Assembly: GCF_016808095.1 (NCBI RefSeq)
Contig: NC_068976.1
Span: 28,690,871-28,754,870 of the forward strand
Reading direction: 5' to 3'
From: Vigna angularis
Lineage: Eukaryota > Streptophyta > Magnoliopsida > Fabales > Fabaceae
DNA: 64,000 nt
The position numbers were made by a program, and so were the translations under genes. The notes beneath the pieces were generated by a model. It was not told where the DNA came from. It made no database searches and was given only the letters and a program-made list of their open reading frames with translations. Positions 60,213-64,000 of the stretch are shown here, piece after piece; within the stretch, counting starts at the first letter, position 1; each line of letters begins with the position of its first letter.

Positions 60213-60580
60213 GTATTTTAAATAGTATATATTAAAATGAACAATGTGTTTTAAATAATGAAATTCGATTATTTGAATATTAAAAATTTAAAATATAAAT
60301 AGAATTTCTATAAAGGAGTTTCTATCTTAAACTCATCTCATTTTCTAAACTCTTTTACTTTATAGCTTTCTCACTATTTTTCTAAAGTTTTTAACTTTTT
60401 GTGCATTTGTTTGAAGATGGAAAATTCTTAGAAGGTCCGGAGCCAAGCTTTTCACTTTCATCTTATCAATTTCCTTCATATATAGTAAGTTGATTTTTTT
60501 CTCTTTTCTTTGGTATGTTTAGTCTCTTTATACAAGTGGACCATCTAGGATCACATGTGGTGTTTAAGTCTTCTTTAAGA

Positions 60581-61464
60581 GTCTATATTGATAAGTATTT
60601 ATAATAGTATGGCCTAATCATGTTTGGATTGTTAATAGGAGAAGGTTTTTGTATCTTAAAGAGTATTTATAAGGTTTTAGAACAATTTGATAATCTCTCC
60701 CATAAGAAAACTGTCAACATTCCATCTCTGGATAAATAAAAATATATATATATAATAATAAAAAATATTTTTCATTTCGTAGGTCTTTATTTCCACTTGT
60801 AAAATAAATTTGTTCCAGAAAAATATCTTATTATTTTCTTTTATTATTAATATTTTGTTTAGTCTTAATTATGAAATGAACTTAAAACTTACTTTTTGTA
60901 TGGACAATTAAAATTAATACAAAAGTGTATATAATAATAAAAAATGAGACTTGTTTGTAATAGTAAATTTGTCAAGGTAAGAGTCATACAAAGTAAAAAA
61001 GAAAAATAATAACATAGGTTAAAGATTAACGCAATATTTTTTAAAATATAAATATCTAATTTTGTTTGAGTAATATAAAAAAATAAAAAGAATAATAAAT
61101 AATAAAAAAAGAATAAATTCATAAATTATAAAAACACTAAATACAAATAAAAAAATATAAAAACATAAAAAAGAATTAAATAAATATGAATATGCACTTA
61201 CTAGATTTTGGAATCTAGTATAAAGTCTTTGATAGGATTTTAAAATTCGGAGAAACTTTTAACTGAATTTCGAAATTTGTTAGGACCTCACCAGATTTTG
61301 AAATTTGACTAAAAGATTTATCAAATTTTGAATCTGATTTTATATCTCGTTCACAATCTATTTTCAATATATTCTTAACTGGATTTTAAAAACTCATGAA
61401 AACTATTGAATTTTAAAATTCGACGATCTTATTTGTCGAAATCCACGTAGTACTCATTGTTATC

Positions 61465-61507
<43 letters not shown>

Positions 61508-61860
61508 ATATATATATATATATATTATTATATATATTATACTGATCATTTTAAATGGAATGTAAACCAATATATTTAAAAAAAAATGTATATATGGTAA
61601 CCGGTGTGCTTGGATGAAGAACGAAGATTGGTTTATGTATTGATAAAATATTTTTGACGAAAGTTGGTGTAGAGTGCAGTAGGATTTGCAGAAACAAAAA
61701 CGAGTAAAAGTGGATGGATATAAGTGGGTAAGATTAATTATAGAAGAAAAAGAAAATTATTCTTATAAAAAGGGTACTTTTATCATTAATTTAAAATTTA
61801 AAGGTGAAGAAAAAAAGTTTATAGGTGTACGAAGAAGCCTGTATTGTAATTCATTAAATG
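60581..61860. other. AT-rich intergenic sequence
   Basis: No gene seen. A diverged local repeat of 'agattttgaaatttga'-type phrases lies at 61200-61430 and an (AT)n run at 61469-61540. From about 61865 it becomes the OMT-3 3' flank. Confidence 0.4.
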
Positions 61861-62193
61861 TACTTTAATATCAAAATGAACTTGATGTTCAGTTTTTCTT
61901 TTCACGTCATCGAATATTCGAATAAGGATATTATTCATCCCTCTTTTGATAATATATTCTTCTCTCTGTATAATTTTTTCTGTCATTTTCCTTTCATAAT
62001 TTCATAACTTGTGTTCGAGTAAGTCCCGCTATCAGTTATCTAAAACTTCTATCAATAATCAAGACAAACATTTTTCATAATTAAAACACTTGGATTTATT
62101 AAATCAACAATGGCTTATTCATCATACCTTAGAAACTATCTTTTTCACCTCACAAACTTATTTCTTGAAATTTCAAATACAGCTTCATAGGGA

Positions 62194-63731
62194 TTATGGA
62201 TAGATCTGAATGAGAGACCTTGAGCCCAAAGGAGTTATTGTGTAGTTATTGAAACCAGCAGAGCAAAACAATTTCACCCATTCCTTTTCGTTTCTCTCTT
62301 TGCCCTTGACAACCACCATCATCAACATATCAAAGAAGAGCCGTGTTTCAACAGATTCTTCATCTTTCACTTCATTATTCATCACTATGTCTATGATTAT
62401 CACCTTTCCTTCTTTCCCTTTCTTAGATATAGCTTCCTTGCATTTCTTTAATATGCTCACACACTCCTCATCGTTCCAGATATGTAATTCAGCTGATTAG
62501 AATAAACACCTCATGTAATATAATTAACATAGTAGGGCCACTTCTTATAAGTCAGATGACCAAGTTGAATCTGCACACCTAACATTAACTTAATTAGCTC
62601 TATTTATTAATTAGAAAAACTCATCCATGATTGTACCAATCTACATCCAAAGAAAGAACTCAGCCAAAAAAGTGTTACTATCTATAGTAAGTAATTTGGG
62701 TAGACAAGAGAACAAAAATGAGCAGCAATATTACTATATATAATTTGCTATATTGTTTCGATGTTCATATATTGCTTCGATGTTCATATATTAGTTACCG
62801 ATAATCATTATATATGTTGATTATTTCATTTGATCAACAATGGTGATATTGTTCTTTCTTTTCCAATTAATCAATTCGTTGGTTCAATTCTCTGAAGTTC
62901 AACATCAGTCAAGTAAATTAAAAGAAAAGTTAAGAATGTAACGGTGTACTATGATTTGTAACGATATTTTACCTTCAACAAAATTGCATCGGCCGGAGGA
63001 ATTGCCTCAAACATGTCCCCTCCAACATATTTAAGGTTTTCACTTCCTTGCAAGCCAGAAACAACATGTGGAAGATCAAATACAATGCATTCCAACTGAG
63101 GGAAGGATGCGGCAATGACCTTTCCCATGGTTCCTGTACCTCCCCCAACATCAACCAATGACTCCAATCCCATGAACACGTCTTTGCATTTGTCAATCAC
63201 CGAACTAGTGATTAGTTGAGCATCACTTGCCATGGCATCATTGAATAAGATGTTAATTCTGGGATCACTGCCAGCATACTCCCAAAACGATTTCCCATGC
63301 GTCATTTCAAAGGGTGTAGTAATACCATTTTTGAACCAACTAGAAAACTGAGTCCATGGATTTGATAAAACTGGATCAAGCGTGGCCTGCAGGAAAGGTG
63401 CCATACTCATTTCATGGCTCTTAACCAAAAGGAAAGAGGCATCAGTGAGTGCATACTTGACTTCAAGCTCGTTGTCGGCGTGACTGTGTTGAGAGAAGAA
63501 GCCAGAATGGACCATGATTCGCATCAAGCGAGGGATGAAGTGAGTTTTGGAAGAGTGAATTGGAAGTGAAGCAATGAGGTTAGAGAGTGAGATGGGTTGG
63601 CCATGGTTGTGTATGATGTCTGCTATGCCTAACTCAACAACACACTTAAGGGACATGGACTTTATGAAGCTAAAAATATGATTCCATACGTGCGTTTGAG
63701 CCCTCAGTAGTTTCGCGTCATGGGATTCCAT
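62194..63731 (-). pseudogene. OMT-3: O-methyltransferase copy lacking the intron 3' splice site
   Basis: Exon 1 (63731-62973) is a full 253 codons starting MESHDAK, with SAM motif LVDVGGGTGTMGKV and the normal donor AAG/GTAAAA. Aligned with OMT-1, 33 bp around 62486-62490 are missing: the end of the intron including CAG and the first codons of exon 2 (Trp-Ile). What follows reads LH, then WNDEECVSILKKC, so the catalytic-position His codon remains but not its acceptor. A further in-frame 3-bp deletion removes Val near the C terminus (TPLGSRS). Use of a cryptic acceptor cannot be excluded; intron retention would end at a stop seven codons past the donor. Confidence 0.85.
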
Positions 63732-63792
63732 AATTTATTGCATATACTACTTGTTCAATTTGGAGTATGTAACCTCACACACCATTTGGGTC

Positions 63793-63800
63793 TATTTATA
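63793..63800 (-). promoter_or_regulatory. TATA box of OMT-3
   Basis: TATAAATA on the minus strand, 62 bp upstream of the ATG at 63731, the same spacing as OMT-1. Confidence 0.55.
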
Positions 63801-63834
63801 AGCAACCGAATATGCAAGCATCCACTTTACTATA

Positions 63835-64000
63835 ATTAAGAGGATATGGCGGTTGATCTCAAATTAATTTCTTAAGTCAGCTACTAAAGTGTTAATTATC
63901 AAAATAATTGGTTTTTAATTTTTTTTAATTAATTAATTTAAAAAATAATTTCCTTATTAAATTCGTGATAACTAATGTTAGTGATTAATTTAAAAACAAA
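63835..64000. other. Non-coding AT-rich end of window
   Basis: Similarity to the OMT-1 upstream region ends near 63835. The rest resembles the AT-rich stretch at 9617-10010 in style ('taattaatttaaaa') and may be the edge of a transposon. Confidence 0.3.

Larger units (their letters stand above)
56636..60580. repeat. Duplicated block Z, copy 2
   Basis: Collinear with 20390-23820 but longer because a hAT-like element (59145-59736) is inserted. Its left edge coincides with the end of the Tekay-like LTR. Short runs (TAA)n at 57897-57931 and (AATGAT)n near 58628-58694 vary between copies. Confidence 0.85.

Overview
This is plant nuclear DNA, almost certainly from a papilionoid legume. I infer a phaseoloid such as Vigna or Phaseolus from the Sirevirus-type retroelements rich in AATCGATTA motifs and the isoflavonoid-type O-methyltransferases; nothing in the window proves the species. 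It is AT-rich, has intron-containing genes, and most of it is transposon.

The host-gene content is one small tandem family on the minus strand: three copies of a class II (COMT-like) S-adenosylmethionine-dependent O-methyltransferase gene (OMT-1 at 6.6-8.2 kb, OMT-2 at 28.8-30.4 kb, OMT-3 at 62.2-63.7 kb). Each has two exons and a phase-0 intron. Only OMT-1 is intact (353 codons). OMT-2 is broken twice: a Ty1/copia element landed directly behind its start codon, and a 1-bp insertion shifts exon 1. OMT-3 has an intact exon 1 but a 33-bp deletion removed the intron's 3' splice site. Flanking blocks are duplicated with the genes: block X (5.0-6.2 and 35.8-36.8 kb) and block Z (20.4-23.8 and 56.6-60.6 kb), so the locus grew by segmental tandem duplication.

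Between the genes: a pol-less Sirevirus-like remnant (1-4209); a solo LTR of a Tekay/Del-like gypsy element (11366-13699); a decayed copia element (14288 to about 19165) carrying a nested CACTA element; a long-TIR MULE-like element next to a CACTA element that holds pieces of host genes (23.8-27.9 kb); a 299-bp plastid rps12-rps7 insertion (28.2-28.5 kb); a young, nearly intact copia element (30408-35240); a large CACTA element with TNP2 transposase and a second ORF (38.4 to about 47 kb) with a smaller relative nested in it; decayed Athila-like and Tat-like gypsy elements (48.2-52.9 kb) with a solo LTR nested in the second; and another Tekay-like LTR (53.1-56.6 kb) containing a third small CACTA element.

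Two themes stand out. First, three CACTA elements carry host-gene fragments: a tau glutathione S-transferase, an NDR1/HIN1-like LEA_2 protein, and, in one element, a DRP2 dynamin, a PIG3-like quinone oxidoreductase and probably a VIP-type kinase. Second, several unrelated-looking LTRs carry short palindromes arranged as doublets. In three Sirevirus-like families the two halves are 20-21 bp apart in all 13 doublets counted, although the palindrome itself differs between families. I found no tRNA, rRNA or CRISPR. Identifications rest on reading translations by eye; no database search was run.
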